From assembly GCA_963693285.1 (NCBI GenBank), contig OY848917.1:21954245-22018244 (forward strand): 64,000 nucleotides of DNA, written 5' to 3'. This document shows positions 1 to 11,451 of the stretch, piece by piece. Position numbers and translations under genes: made by a program. The stretch is from Xestospongia muta (Eukaryota; Porifera; Demospongiae; Haplosclerida; Petrosiidae). Under the pieces are notes generated by a model. It was given only the letters and a program-made list of their open reading frames with translations. It did not search any database and was not told where the DNA came from. Numbering within the stretch: the stretch's first letter is position 1; every line of letters begins with the position of its first letter.

Positions 1-400
1 CATACTTTAGAATGACCACCAGGTAGTATAGCAGATATTGTCTGAGTATTAATTACTTTCTAATGATCTACAGTTAGATTACAACTGGCAGCTTTACGTT
101 ATAATGAAAACTGTAAACGTAAGCAAGCTACAACATCTAATGACGTTCCAAGATATGACGTGACATTCCCAAATACAAAAAAGGTGGACAAAGTTAAAAG
201 GTTTTAGAAGAACAAACTTTCAGTAAGCTATTATAAACTACCTATAGGACTGACCCTTTATCTTATTCTTATTAACAGATTATGTAACTGAATTGATTCA
301 GGTGACATTACTTTATTATGTAAGAGTGAAGAGTCTCGTTTTGGTAGATTCAATTAATTAACATTTTATTTCACAAAGTTAACCGCCATCATGTATAATT
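1..400. other. no gene recognised
   Basis: AT-rich sequence with only short open frames on both strands and no recognisable protein motif. From about 345 the sequence starts to resemble the flank of the second piggyBac copy near 14,430. Confidence 0.5.
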
Positions 401-659
401 AATTAACCAGACCAAATTTTCTTTCATGTCTATATCCCTGCTACAGTAGTGACAATGATGAACTCTCTCAGCTCCACATACTGGGAAGTGATGTTGGCAA
501 AATGTTTTGATTGATAATGTTGTAGATGGACATCCTAGTCTTTTTCTAGAGTTGTAATTGCCAATTACATCTTTTGCAAGATCTACTCAAATTTTTTTTG
601 TGATGTTATAAGGGGAAGTTAGTATAGTCATGACTTAACAGGAACATATTTGTGATAGC

Positions 660-1335
660 CACATCAATCTTATGTGATAATACCCTCACAACTGATTGTT
701 ACCATCGACCCCACCCATATGTTCATTATACAACACAACTGACTAAGGTCAAGAAGACTTATCTGTGTGCCATGTGACAGACACAGTTTTATTTGGTTGT
801 GCGTTTGTGGATGTACAACAAGGTTTCCATACTGGTTATCAAAATATACATGATGATTTTTGTTTCTTATATTTTTAGTTAAATTCATCACAACTGATGC
901 ACCTAGCCTTCTCTCCACACTGTTACCTTTCTTGTCAGTATAAACGTCAAATTCTTAGACATATCCACTCGTAAACTTAGTACATATCTAGAATTTTAAA
1001 CCCATATCTAATGATTTCTTTGGTATGTATGCTCCTGCATGATTTATGCAGGAGCAGCCTTTGAAAGGGACCATCACTTTGTCAATGCTTTGGTCTCTAC
1101 CAGGTGTAAATAAAGAAGAGAGCTTATTTGTTAAGGTGAATGAGAATTGGTCTCACCTTCCCAAGCTGATCGTAGTTAGGATTACCATATGTAGGAAGAA
1201 TACTGTTGTCAGTAAAATGTAAGAAGCAATGGATGTCAAAGAAGTACTTCCTATATATTGTACTGGCATCTGGTTGATAATGAAAAATATTATCTTACTT
1301 CCAGTAATCACTGATTGAAGATAATTGTACTAATC
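660..1335 (-). pseudogene. piggyBac-type transposase remnant, copy 1
   Basis: DNA transposase of the piggyBac (PGBD) superfamily, which cuts and pastes at TTAA. On the minus strand, broken over several frames, I read FLHFTDNSILPTYG (about 1,170-1,230), then SIDKVMVPFKG (about 1,060-1,105, the usual place of the first catalytic Asp), then YNEHMGGVDGN (about 690-730, the usual place of the third catalytic Asp). Both Asp residues are kept. The ORF is broken by frameshifts and has no N-terminus or clear start. Flanking sequence from about 400 is shared with a second copy at 14,445-16,160, so both derive from one family. Dead copy. Confidence 0.8.
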
Positions 1336-1940
1336 CCATCAACAACATAAATCTCAGTTAACTAGAGACCATCATAGTCAGTAGCATTATGTTACTAGCA
1401 ATGCAAAGGGCAGGTATGACTGAACTCATAATAGCAACAATACCAAGGACAAAATTAATGTTTACTTATCAGAATAGTTGTAGCAGAATTTTGAGTCAAA
1501 TAGTCCCATAAGAGGTCAAGTAAAAGGACTATTTAACACAGTAAAAATATAACATTAATTTTGTGTTAAGTACTTTTGTGTGGTTACTATGTAGAGATGT
1601 CCATACTAGGTGATTACAACATCATTAACACATTGAGTAATGATACTGTTGATTCTTAGGGAAAACCTTCAATTTTAAAATGACACAGGTAACAATTAAG
1701 GTGAGTTCACAAAACTACACTTGTATATGTATTGTGTTGCGTTCTTGGTGTCACGTTGCGTAGCATAACATCAATGCTATTCATATAAACAAGCACTCAT
1801 GTGAACTAAAACTCCGCCCTATTTTAATGTCAATTTTAAAATAACACAGGTAACAATAAGACATCCATATTAAGAACTAATTTCCTGAATGGTGACAATG
1901 ACTCCATAACAATGAATTCAACCATTTATGAATATAAACC

Positions 1941-2070
1941 ACACCCTCTCTAGTGGGAATTTGTAGTTATGTGTGAATCACAACACCTCAATGTAACCAC
2001 ACCCTAATGTTACCACACCCTCCGTAGTGGGAATTTGTAGTTATGTGTGAATCACAACACCTCAAAGTAA
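1941..2070. repeat. tandem duplication, 74-bp period
   Basis: A block starting ACACCCTC and containing TAGTGGGAATTTGTAGTTAT is present twice (about 1,941-1,996 and 2,015-2,070), nearly identical. No coding role seen. Confidence 0.8.
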
Positions 2071-2870
2071 ACAATTCAATGAATATTTTCAGATAATTTC
2101 AAGAATTGATGAATATAGCTTGTCAGAGTTGAGAAGAGTCACTTATTAAAAAAGGTGTTGTATGCATGGAATGCATATAATAGGTGAGGTATTTCCTCAC
2201 CTATTTAATGCAATTAGTGGCTGTAGTGCTGAAGTGCATTATAATTTTATTCACTATTTGTTCATGTGTATGTGTATGTCATACAAACACACCTCATTTT
2301 CTCTCGTGTTCGTGAAGATGACAAAGCACTTTTTTGAAAAGACATGTAAATAATGATTGTACTTTAAGTACTTTTGAAAGTACTTGTGCTTGTACTTCAA
2401 GTACAAGTATTTAGTACTTGACCCCAACACTGATTACAAGTACAAATCACATTGTCAAAAAACAAATAGTGAATCATGGCACTACATTTCTACACATAGC
2501 AATGATCAAATCATAAAATTCTTATTGTTGTACTATTAATAGGATCTGGATCTAGTTGATAAAACTCAATAATCAAGTACTAGTAATAGCAAAACTGTTA
2601 GAAGTCAATAGAAAACACTAAATCCTGAGCTTTTTGAATGGAGTATAGGGTTCAAATTCAGTTAGTAATAGTGAAATATATACTTAATTAGGAAGCAGAA
2701 TACTTGCAACAGTTGACAGTTACATTTTGTTGTTGAAATGTCTGGTTAATTTCTATAAACTATGCCAATGGCTATTAAGAAAAAAGACAGCTTGAGTTTA
2801 ACCATAGATACATTAAAAGGGAGGATTGGAAACAGAAGCTTACTCACGTGATCATTCCCATATAATTTAT
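2071..2870. other. non-coding, no gene recognised
   Basis: No protein motif seen. Around 2,355-2,450 there is a cluster of GTACTT/AAGTAC words that can fold on itself and resembles the low-complexity ends of miniature transposons. The small open frame at 2,162-2,353 has no family features. Confidence 0.4.
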
Positions 2871-2879
2871 ATGACTGGG

Positions 2880-5766
2880 TGGTACACCTTTCATCTTCTC
2901 TGTGTTACGCCTCCGATCCACTACGATCACCAGCTGTTTGTCCCTTTTTTGGAAAAATCAAAGTAAGTAGATACCTTAGAAAGACATATTTATGAAGGAC
3001 ATAACCTCCCTTGTGGACCTCTGACTAAATTTTGTTTTTTTGGCTGTAAATACTGAGGCTATGATGTTTTTTACCATGTTTTGTCCTGTTTTGTCCCCAT
3101 AACTATCCTCAGGAGCAACTCTGTTATTTGAAACTTTCAACTTAAATTTAGACTGAAAAGAAAAATAGACTAGTAGTATTTTTGTTATAGGTATGCCACA
3201 CTGTTTCAGACTCAGTCACAAAAAAGACAGGACCTGAGCTAAGAGACAGAAGGTAATTATAAATCTGTTACAAAATTAATACTCATTTATTGTATAGGGT
3301 AGTGAGTCTTCACTGATTACTGAAGATGATAATGAGTCAGCTATAGATTCAGTAGGATTGTCATGTACTAGCTTTTCCTCGACAGTTTTTTCAGATTCTG
3401 ATGTAGCGTCAGCTCCCTTGTCACCTTCAGAAGGTATGGTTAATCATAGTCTTTGCCACATTGAGCAACAAGATCCCACAATTGAGTCTTTCCATCAGCA
3501 GCTGTGTGTACCACAAAGTTGGACAGATATCAGCAATCACCCTTTAAAAGAAATTCAATTATGTCACTTCATTCATTGTCCTTCAGGAAATGGACAGCCT
3601 GTGGTAATCAGCCATTGTATCATAGTACATGAAGACTTCACGTGGTCTTTATATGTTCACAACCATGAAATTGAACTGACAAACTGTAAGGCACTACGTT
3701 GTACTCCACAGATCTTAACACCACACTCTCTTCAAAGTCTACTTTCGCAAATTGAAAGTCTTCATGTCTGTGTTGGCCAGCCTGACTCACACTTTGTGTC
3801 AATGCTGAAAACCAAGAAAGGTGGAAAAGTTCTCTCTTCTAAGGGACAATGCAAAGCATATATGGATCAATACACTTCTCAGAGTCAGCAAGTAAAAGTA
3901 ACAGTGCGAACTGAATCCTGTGAAATGGTTGTTGAATCACAGAAATGTGGACCTTGCAAGGCATATAGAAATGTTCTATGAGCTATGTATAATTGTTGGT
4001 GTAAAAGATGACCAGATTACATGAGTGACACTAGCAGTCACTCTAATGAACGGTATCTTAGTACTCCAGAAAAATCTGAAACTAATCTCAAGTGCTTCTT
4101 ACCATGCAATGCATTCATCAGAGTGTTTACGGCTTCCATCAGAATGCACTTTAAGGGACTACACTAACTACTTCACAAATCAACCTGGTTTTCAACCAGA
4201 CCTGAACGAGCAAACTGGCCAAGGAGGCTGATGTAAAATCACTTGCAGAGAACAAAAAGTATGTTGCATTACTGGAAGACAAAATGAAAATCAATGAAGA
4301 TTTAGTTTATAATAAAACTACAGGGAAAATTATTGGCTTTACCTCTCTTGGTAATATCAGTGACATTTTGTTGGAAATGGAAGCGAAATGCCAAGACAAC
4401 CATGTACAACATCCACCTGTTGTAAAGTATATTTTGATGTTAATGGTGAGGGGTATCTTTGTAAAGCTTAATTTTCCCTATGCTCATTTCGCTACATGTG
4501 GAATTACAGGAGATGTCCTCTTTCCTGTTATTTGGGAGGCTATTCGTCAACTTGAAATTATAGGCCTTAAAGTGATATGCATAACAGGAGATGGTGCAAG
4601 CCCTAATAGGAAATTCTTTAGAATGCATAATACTGGCCTGGTCTACGAGACACCAAACCCATTCTCAAAAGAGAAGAGGTTTGTCTACTTCATATCTGAT
4701 CCCCCCATCTGGTAAAAATGGTACGTAATTGTTGGTCACATTCTGGCTACAATGGGACAAGATTGATGACAGTAAGCTGTACAACAGTGTGTGTAATAAC
4801 AATGAATGTTATACTATTGTAGGTAAATAGGAAACATATTGAATGGAGACATCTGAGGGAACTATATCAGAAGGTGTCTACAATGAAAGTTCAATCTAAC
4901 GGTCTTTCCTTTCTTCCTAAATTGAAGAGGGAACATGTAGAATTGACTTTGTTTTCTCGGATGCGGGTTGATTTAGCCACCCAAGTATTAATTTTATACA
5001 TGTTATCACAACCTGATGTTACATTGCAGGTACTTAGTAAATCAATGGTTGAGTGTTTCGCTTATTATGGAGACCCTGAAACTTCTAAGACAGAAATATT
5101 TGTTCAAGTATTTGATCAGTTTTTTGACTGCCTTAACGTACATAGTTTATCTGAGTGGAGACTGAAGGGAAAACCAAACCTGAAACCTTACGTTAGTACT
5201 AGTGATGAATGATTTAAAGTATGGTTAATAATGACAACATGCAATAGTAATATATTCAATTTTAATAGTGGTTGAAGGAGACTTTTCTCTTTTACCTGGA
5301 TAACTGGGAGGCAACTGTTGCAACTAACTCTGATGTACCAGGTGAAGTAAAGCACAAGATGCTCTTGAGTAGTGAAACCATGGAAGGTCTTCGAATAACA
5401 GGCTTGTTTTGTGTAAACATATCTAGTACTTATTCTCAATTTGTACATCTCTTAGTGAACTCTTTTATTGAGATGTCTCAGTTTTTGCTATCTAAAAGTG
5501 AAGGACTGTTTCTTTTGAGTGAAAGGGTTTCACAAGATTCCCTTGAAAATTACTTTGGGAAACAGAGAGCTAGAGGTGGATGTAACGAAAACCCTAATCT
5601 GCAACAGTGTTTGACCAATGCAGCAGCTTTAAGATTACAAGGGTAAATTTCATTGGACCCAGTTAGAGGAAATTGTCGAGGGAAGCAATATCTGGACACT
5701 GATGAACCCGCTGTTATTGATAGCACACCATTACCAAGAAGAAAGAGAAGAAAATTGAAACTATAA
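2880..5766 (+). pseudogene. P-element/THAP9-like transposase, multi-exon, defective
   Basis: Transposase of the P-element superfamily with an RNase H-like catalytic core. Probable exons: one ending near 2,964 (donor GTAAGT), 3,192-3,252, and 3,299 onward. Family motifs in order: RYLSTPEKSE (about 4,050), RLPSECTLRDYTNY (about 4,130-4,170), EDKMKINEDLVYNKTTG (about 4,276-4,325, first acidic residue of the DEM-type motif), TGDGASPNRKFF (about 4,585-4,620, second Asp), SQDSLENYFGKQRARGG (about 5,530-5,580), and a basic tail KRRKL before the stop at 5,766. Damage: the region between STPEKSE and RLPSE is much shorter than usual (internal deletion), and there are frame changes near 3,980 and 4,205. 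No THAP domain was identified in frame upstream. A partner ORF lies tail to tail on the other strand. Confidence 0.8.
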
Positions 5767-5812
5767 TAATTATTGTAATGTTTATCAATGCAAACAAAAT
5801 AATTTTTACAAG

Positions 5813-6776
5813 TCAAGACAAATGCTTTCTGAGTCCAGTAGATTTTTGTGTTGTCTTTTTAGTTGTTTCTTTGTATGTCTCCATCCATACAGCTGCAATG
5901 GAAAAACCTCTGATAGTTGTCCACAAATTTACTATTTCCCTCAGAAGAGCTTGAGATTGTTCTTCTGACTCAATGTTCACTGCTTCAATTGCCCAACGAA
6001 ATTGAATTTCTTTGTTTCTCAGAATCTCATCAATCAAAGTTCCTATGTTCTTACAAGAATTACTGTCAATTATGTGCTGTGGAAGTAATAAACAAACTTC
6101 CCTTTCAATCTCAATAAATAGGTAAAAGGTTTCGTCATTAAGTGGAAATAGTCCTCCTCGGTTAACCTTTTCAATCCATGACTTAGTATATCCTAGTAAA
6201 TCGGACTCTTGATCATTCTCATATTAAACTGCCATATTCCCCAGACATTTGACAAAACATTCTGCTTGTAGTCTTTTTTTTCATATTTCTTCAGCAGTTT
6301 GTAAGGGACATATCCACAAGCATACTGCATTGCATTTAATTCGTCAGGAGTCAATATGATAGGCTCTTGTTCTCTAGTAGGCATTTCTTTTGTGATTTCA
6401 ATAGTGAGCAACTGTTGAAATAACTCTTGGCTTACAGACTGCAAGAACAAGTCATCTGGAACTAGTTGGAGCTTTTTGAATAACTCATACCATAGTTTTG
6501 GCAGAGCATCAAGTCTTCTTTCGTGAAATAGACTCCGAAATCGTGTTTTTTTGGTTGAGAGAGAGGTGATCTTTTTTGGGAGGTTCTCCCAAATACTACT
6601 GATAGTAGAAATTAGGCCCTCACAAAACTTGTCGAACACTTCCATATTTTCTTCGTTCTCTATTACACTCTGTAGAAGTTTATTTCTACAATCAATTCTG
6701 TGTTCTGAGATTGTATCGTTAATATTTTGTCCTCCAACACAGTGCTTATAGCTCCTCTTACAATACCACTCGCCAT
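5813..6776 (-). pseudogene. uncharacterised transposon-associated protein, convergent with the P-type transposase
   Basis: Reads from ATG (MASGIVRG) at 6,776 to the stop at 5,813, about 315 codons. Conserved-looking blocks are YACGYVPYKLLKKYEK (about 6,275-6,325), WIEKVNRGGLFPLND (about 6,150-6,195) and LWTTIRGFSIAAVWMETYK (about 5,870-5,930). I know similar proteins of unknown function from sponge and cnidarian repeats but cannot name a domain. There is one frameshift near 6,720 and an in-frame TAA near 6,225. The gene ends about 45 bp from the end of the P-type transposase, so the two may be the two genes of one element. Function unknown. Confidence 0.6.
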
Positions 6777-6865
6777 TTTACTCTTACATCATATCCAGTA
6801 ATCCGTAACATGGATGATTTTATTCAAATTATCCATTCCAATCCCCCCCCCCTTTTAATGTATCT

Positions 6866-7070
6866 ATGATTAAAGCAATCAATCCTCGGTATCAACTCCC
6901 ACACAAGGATTGCTTTAACAGAGTCACTATACCATCTCTGTATGATGAAGTACACATTGATGTGGAGAAGGAAATGGCAGACAACACATTCTACTATTCA
7001 ACAACAACAGATCTATGGTCTTCCTGTACAACAGAACCCTACCTATGCTACACCATCCATTACATTGATG
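6866..7070 (+). pseudogene. outer hAT transposase, left part
   Basis: Encodes the start of an hAT catalytic domain: RYQLPHKDCF, IPSLYDEV, then TTTDLWSS (the Asp-containing TTD motif) and YTIHYID. It is cut at 7,070 by a younger hAT element and resumes at 9,431. The sequence across the junction fits: HYID before the insertion and DDDWILQCHCLQ after it. Confidence 0.75.
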
Positions 7071-9430
7071 TAGGGTTGGGCGATATAACGGTATTTAGTT
7101 GCGATACGATATATTTTTCTTATCGTTATAGTCGGTATAGTGATGAAAAATATCGCGATCTTTTTCGTGCATGCGTGTTCGTGTTAACACGTGTCTTGTT
7201 GATGATATTTAGTAACATGGCAGCTGTTGGTGAGCAACTAACTGAAAAGTACGGTACAAAATCGTCTGTTTGGAACTACTTCGGTTTACTGACTGATGAA
7301 AACGGGAGAGGTGTACATCCAGACAACCCCGTCTGTAAAATTTGTCATACACAAGTGCGAGCTAAGTGGTAACACCTCCAACTTACTGTCACATTTAAAG
7401 AACAAATACACACGAGTGTCTACAAAGAGTTGAAGGCTAAAATGGAAGAGAAAGAAGGAGAAAAAGTGATTCAAAGATCCAGGTTAAGAAACAGCCAACA
7501 TTGAGCAGTGTGATCAGCAGAAACCAGCCATATCAAAGAAATGGCAAACGATGGAGTCAACTGACAGACTCTATTACTCGTTGAATTGCTGAAGACGGGT
7601 TACCATTGTATATGGTTGAAAAAAGTGGTTTTAAGAAAATGTTGGCTGACTTTGATGTAAGGTACACCATCCCCAGTTGTAATTATTTTTCTAGGACGGC
7701 TATACCTAGTCTTTATGCATCTACTCGTAAGATTGTATGCCAGGAAATATTGGCTGCTGAATATTTCTCAGCAACTACAGACATGTGGTCCAGTGTGGGG
7801 ATGAAGCCATACCTTTCATACACTGTGCATTTTGTTGACTCTGACTGGAAACTCCAGAGTAGATGTCTCCAGACTGAATTCATGCCCGAAGATCATACTG
7901 CTGATAACTTATCTGTAGCAATGACTGATATTCTTGCTGCTTGGGAGCTGAATTCCATTCAACAGGTCTGTATCACCACAGACAACGCCTCCAACATTGT
8001 CTGTGCATGTAATAATGATAATGTATCATTCAACAGCTCTGTATCCAACATTGTCTGTGCATGTAATAAGTTGAGTTGTCTACGCTTATCGTGTTTTGGG
8101 CATAATCTACATTTAGCAATAGGAAAGGCCACAAATTATAGATGGTGTACTCGTGCAATTGCTGTCTGTAAGAAGATTGTTAGGATATTTTCCACGAGTT
8201 GGAAAAAAAGGAGAGATTTGTCTCAAGCTCAAATTGATCTAAACCTGAGAAGGAAATGCTTAATTGCTGTAAGTACTTGCACATGTATGAATGCATGCCA
8301 CATGTATGATGTGATATCATTACAATAGTTGTGCAGTATTGTGTGTAATGTGGAATTACAAGTACTAATAGTGTTTCATATTTCCCTACAGGATTGTCCT
8401 ACTCGTTGGGGTTCAATGAATAAAATGATTTCTAGAATCTTAGAGCAAGAGGAAGCAATAAGGCATGTTCTCAGTTCTGACAGGAAAACAATTTCTTTTA
8501 ACCTTACCTGGCAGGATAAGGATGTTCTGGAATCAATGGACAAGGTGTTGTCCCAGCTCTTGTCTCTGACAGATATTCTCTCTGGAGAAAATTACGTTAC
8601 CATTTCTTCTGTTCTTCCGATGATTGAACTACTGAATAACACTTTATAAAAGATTCAGATGGTGACACAGAACTGACAACGACTCTTAAGCAGGTTATAA
8701 AAGATGACATCAACTTACGGTACAGTAGCAGTGAAGCATACTAGTTGTTGAAGATTTCATCTTTTTTGGACCCAAGGTTTAAATCTAAATATATTGGAGA
8801 TTCAGCACTTGAGGAGGTCAAGTTGCAAGTGGTTTCGGAAGCTATTGCAGCTGTATCTGTACATCAGCAACAACAACCACTTAGTCCTGCTAGTCATTCT
8901 ACAAGTACAGTTGAAGGAATGCCCCCACAACCGAAAAAAGGAAAATGAAAACTTTGGGTACATTTTTTAAAGAAAATGAAGATGAAGATATTGATAATCA
9001 ATCTTTGTTGTCGTCAGAGGAAAAAATTACTAAAGAGATTGAGGTTTATATGAGTAGTCCTCAAATAGATGCAGAAGATGAACCACTAGTTTGGTGGAAA
9101 GCAAATTGTAAGATGTATCCAATGCTTAGCAAACTGGCACACAAGTATTTGGCTGTATGTGCAACCAGCTCACCATCTGAATGAATATTTAGTTCTAGTG
9201 GTCATATTGTCAACTCTTTAAGAGCAAACCTCAATCCTGAAAAAGTGGACATGCTTGTTTTTTTGAATAACAATTTGTGACTAACATGATTATTATGTTT
9301 AATTGTTCTTTTCAATTACTGATGTTCATAACAGTTCATTGATTAAAAGTGATCAGTAAAAATAGTAATTAGTTGCTTATATCACAATATTATATCATGA
9401 TAAGGAAACCTCATTATTGCCCATCCATTA
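7071..9430 (+). mobile_element. inner hAT element, 2.36 kb, with 8-bp target duplication
   Basis: The left end starts TAGGGTTGGGCGATATAACG. The reverse complement of the right end starts TAATGGATGGGCAATAATGA, giving a short imperfect terminal inverted repeat. Both sides are flanked by CATTGATG (7,063-7,070 and 9,431-9,438), the 8-bp duplication expected for hAT. It lies inside the coding region of an older hAT transposase. Confidence 0.75.
7217..9280 (+). pseudogene. hAT transposase with BED zinc finger (ZBED-like)
   Basis: Order of parts: BED finger (SVWNYFGLLTDENGRG, CKICHTQV, NTSNLLSHLKNK; 7,270-7,410), catalytic region with IPSLYAST, TTDMWSS, YTVHFVDSDWKLQ (7,690-7,860), TTDNASNI and CFGHNLHLAI (7,975-8,125), an intron of about 115 bp (8,268-8,391), DCPTRWGS, SSFLDPRFKSKY (8,755-8,790), and the C-terminal dimerisation region WWKANCKMYPMLSKLAHKYL (9,093-9,150) ending near 9,280. 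Lesions: stop after the BED finger (about 7,430), stops near 8,648 and 8,740, a one-base shift at 8,945, and a stop at 9,182. A short direct repeat (TCCAACATTGTCTGTGCATG twice, 7,989-8,065) adds about 19 residues after TTDNA. A recently dead copy. Confidence 0.85.
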
Positions 9431-10557
9431 CATTGATGATGACTGGATCTTGCAATGTCATTGTCTTCAGGCACATTTCATGCATGAAAGCCACACTGGT
9501 AACAACCTCCAGGATGCTTTCATCAACTCTTCAAGAATGGAACCTTGATGACAGCAGACAAGTTGTCATTACAACTGATAATACATCTAATGTGAAGTTG
9601 ACATGTCAGTTACTGAAGTAGAGGTAACTATCCTGCTTTGACCATAACTTATATCTGGCTATAAAAAAGAGTCTATCTGAACAAAAGTGGATCGTCTTCT
9701 TCACTTGTCTCATCAGATTGTGTCTGCTTTTTCATCTAGTTGGACAAGAACCAAAACTTTTACTGATGTTCAATAACAAAGAGGTTTGCCACTAAAGAAG
9801 CTAAATGGTGACATGTCAACACGTTGGGGTTCAACATCACTTATGCTTAAGTGAATTAAGGAGCAACTTGATGCCATTTGTATTGTTCTCAGAAATGACA
9901 GGAAAGCAAGTCACTTGGTGCCAACGTGGCAGGACTGTGATGTCATTGATTCAATTATTGTCATTCTTTCATCATTGGAACAGTCGACAGACCTTTTATC
10001 AGGTGAGAAGAGAGTCCCTTGTTCAGTTATTAAACCTCTTATTAAACATATCTTCGAGAGATATCACCCTAACTCAAGAAATGAAACCCACAATTAAACA
10101 GGATTTACAAAATGGTTACTCAGGAAAGGATATTTCTACTTTCTTAGATCTGTGTTCATTTCTTGATCCCCACTTTAAGGGACAATATAGTAACAAAGAG
10201 AGTGAGGTTTCAGAAAGAGTGTATGAAGAAATGAAACTAGTTGGAACATCAAATGACCCATTGAGCAAGTCAGCTGACACAGAAGAACCATCATTAAAAA
10301 GAGGAAACTTCAGTCAAGATTTTGGATAAAGAGTTGTTAGCATACCACAGACTACTGTTTCAGTAGAAGAGAAAGCTAAACAAGAGCTAATGATGTACAA
10401 GCAGCTACCAGTACCAAACATTGATGATAATCCTCTAAAGTTGTGGAAGTCTGAAGCAAGCTGCCTTCCAATCATCTCCAGGGTAGCATGCAAGTATCTT
10501 CGTGCATGTGCCACTAGTGTCGCATCATACCTTCAGTACTGGAGGCGATATTGTCAC
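9431..10557 (+). pseudogene. outer hAT transposase, right part
   Basis: Continues the hAT domain interrupted at 7,070: DDDWILQCHCLQ, VVITTDNTSNV (9,560-9,595), DHNLYLAIKKSL, SFLDPHFKGQYSNK (10,157-10,200) and the C-terminal block NPLKLWKSEASCLPIISRVA (10,432-10,490). Several frameshifts and stops. Older and more decayed than the nested copy. Confidence 0.75.
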
Positions 10558-10909
10558 TGAAAAAGTTCTTTAAAACCAAATAAGGTCAACCAACTAATCC
10601 TTTTAGCAAAGAACCTGAAATAATGATTCATTTTCATGATTTATCATTTTGTACATAATTAAGGTTTTTAGTTATGTCGTAGAACGTGGATACTTTGTAT
10701 CATTGATTATACCATGAGAGAAATCTGATACCGCTCAACACTACTTCACTATCAACAATTTCTTCATCTTGTCAGAGTTCTATTACATCATCCTAGTTAC
10801 AATTTAACAAAAATGATAATATCTATCAGAACAGTCCACCAGTACATGTTGAGACCACTGACTGAAATATTAAGACATGTAATAAATGAAAGTGAATGAA
10901 GGAACATAT
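10558..10909. other. no gene recognised
   Basis: AT-rich spacer between the outer hAT remnant and the next transposon-type gene. No motif or repeat recognised. Confidence 0.4.
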
Positions 10910-11451
10910 CTTACTCTATATGAGTAGTACAGTGAACTCACTGCGTTTTTATTATCATTGTCTGTTGTTTCATTACATAAGTCATTAACATCACTGCTAG
11001 TATGTTTGCCAGCCACGGTATGTTTGGTCACTTGACTACAGCATGGACCATCAGCCATGATACAATCAAGCTCATCATTATGTACACCAAACTCTTCTTT
11101 TGAACAAAATACACTATTCTAACACTGCAGTAATGCATATGGTCAGAGTAACTCATTGTCAATGATGAGTCTGCCAGCATATCAAATGGTTCCTCCAAAG
11201 CTTAATGTAAATAACCATCGTTGTCACCATATTGATTATCTTAAATATATACACGACATACTAAACATCCTTAAGAGATTTGTGAAGCTATTTGTTACCA
11301 CTGCTTTTCTACTATGATTGTAGTACAAACACTTATGAACATAATACTTTATCCTGGAAACTTCTTTGTCACAGTGTCCACAATAAATAAACTTTGACTT
11401 CATTGTATTTGTCTTCATATTTGTCACCATTTCTAATGTGGCCTGGTCCAT
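10910..11451 (-). pseudogene. zinc-finger-like N-terminal exons of an uncharacterised transposon gene
   Basis: Starts with ATG at 11,451. The first exon encodes a short finger-like motif, YCGHCDKEVSRIKYYVHK, followed by LYYN. A possible second exon at about 10,910-11,060 is rich in Asp/Asn/Thr (SSDVNDLCNETTDNDN) and ends at a GTAAGA donor. Similar CxxC...HK-LYY fingers begin transposon-derived proteins in sponges and cnidarians, but I cannot name the superfamily. Its start overlaps the start of a plus-strand ORF (about 11,438), a head-to-head layout. Confidence 0.35.

Noticed and set aside
2162..2353. 63-codon open frame
   Set aside because: No family features, low-complexity surroundings, no splice or transposon context.
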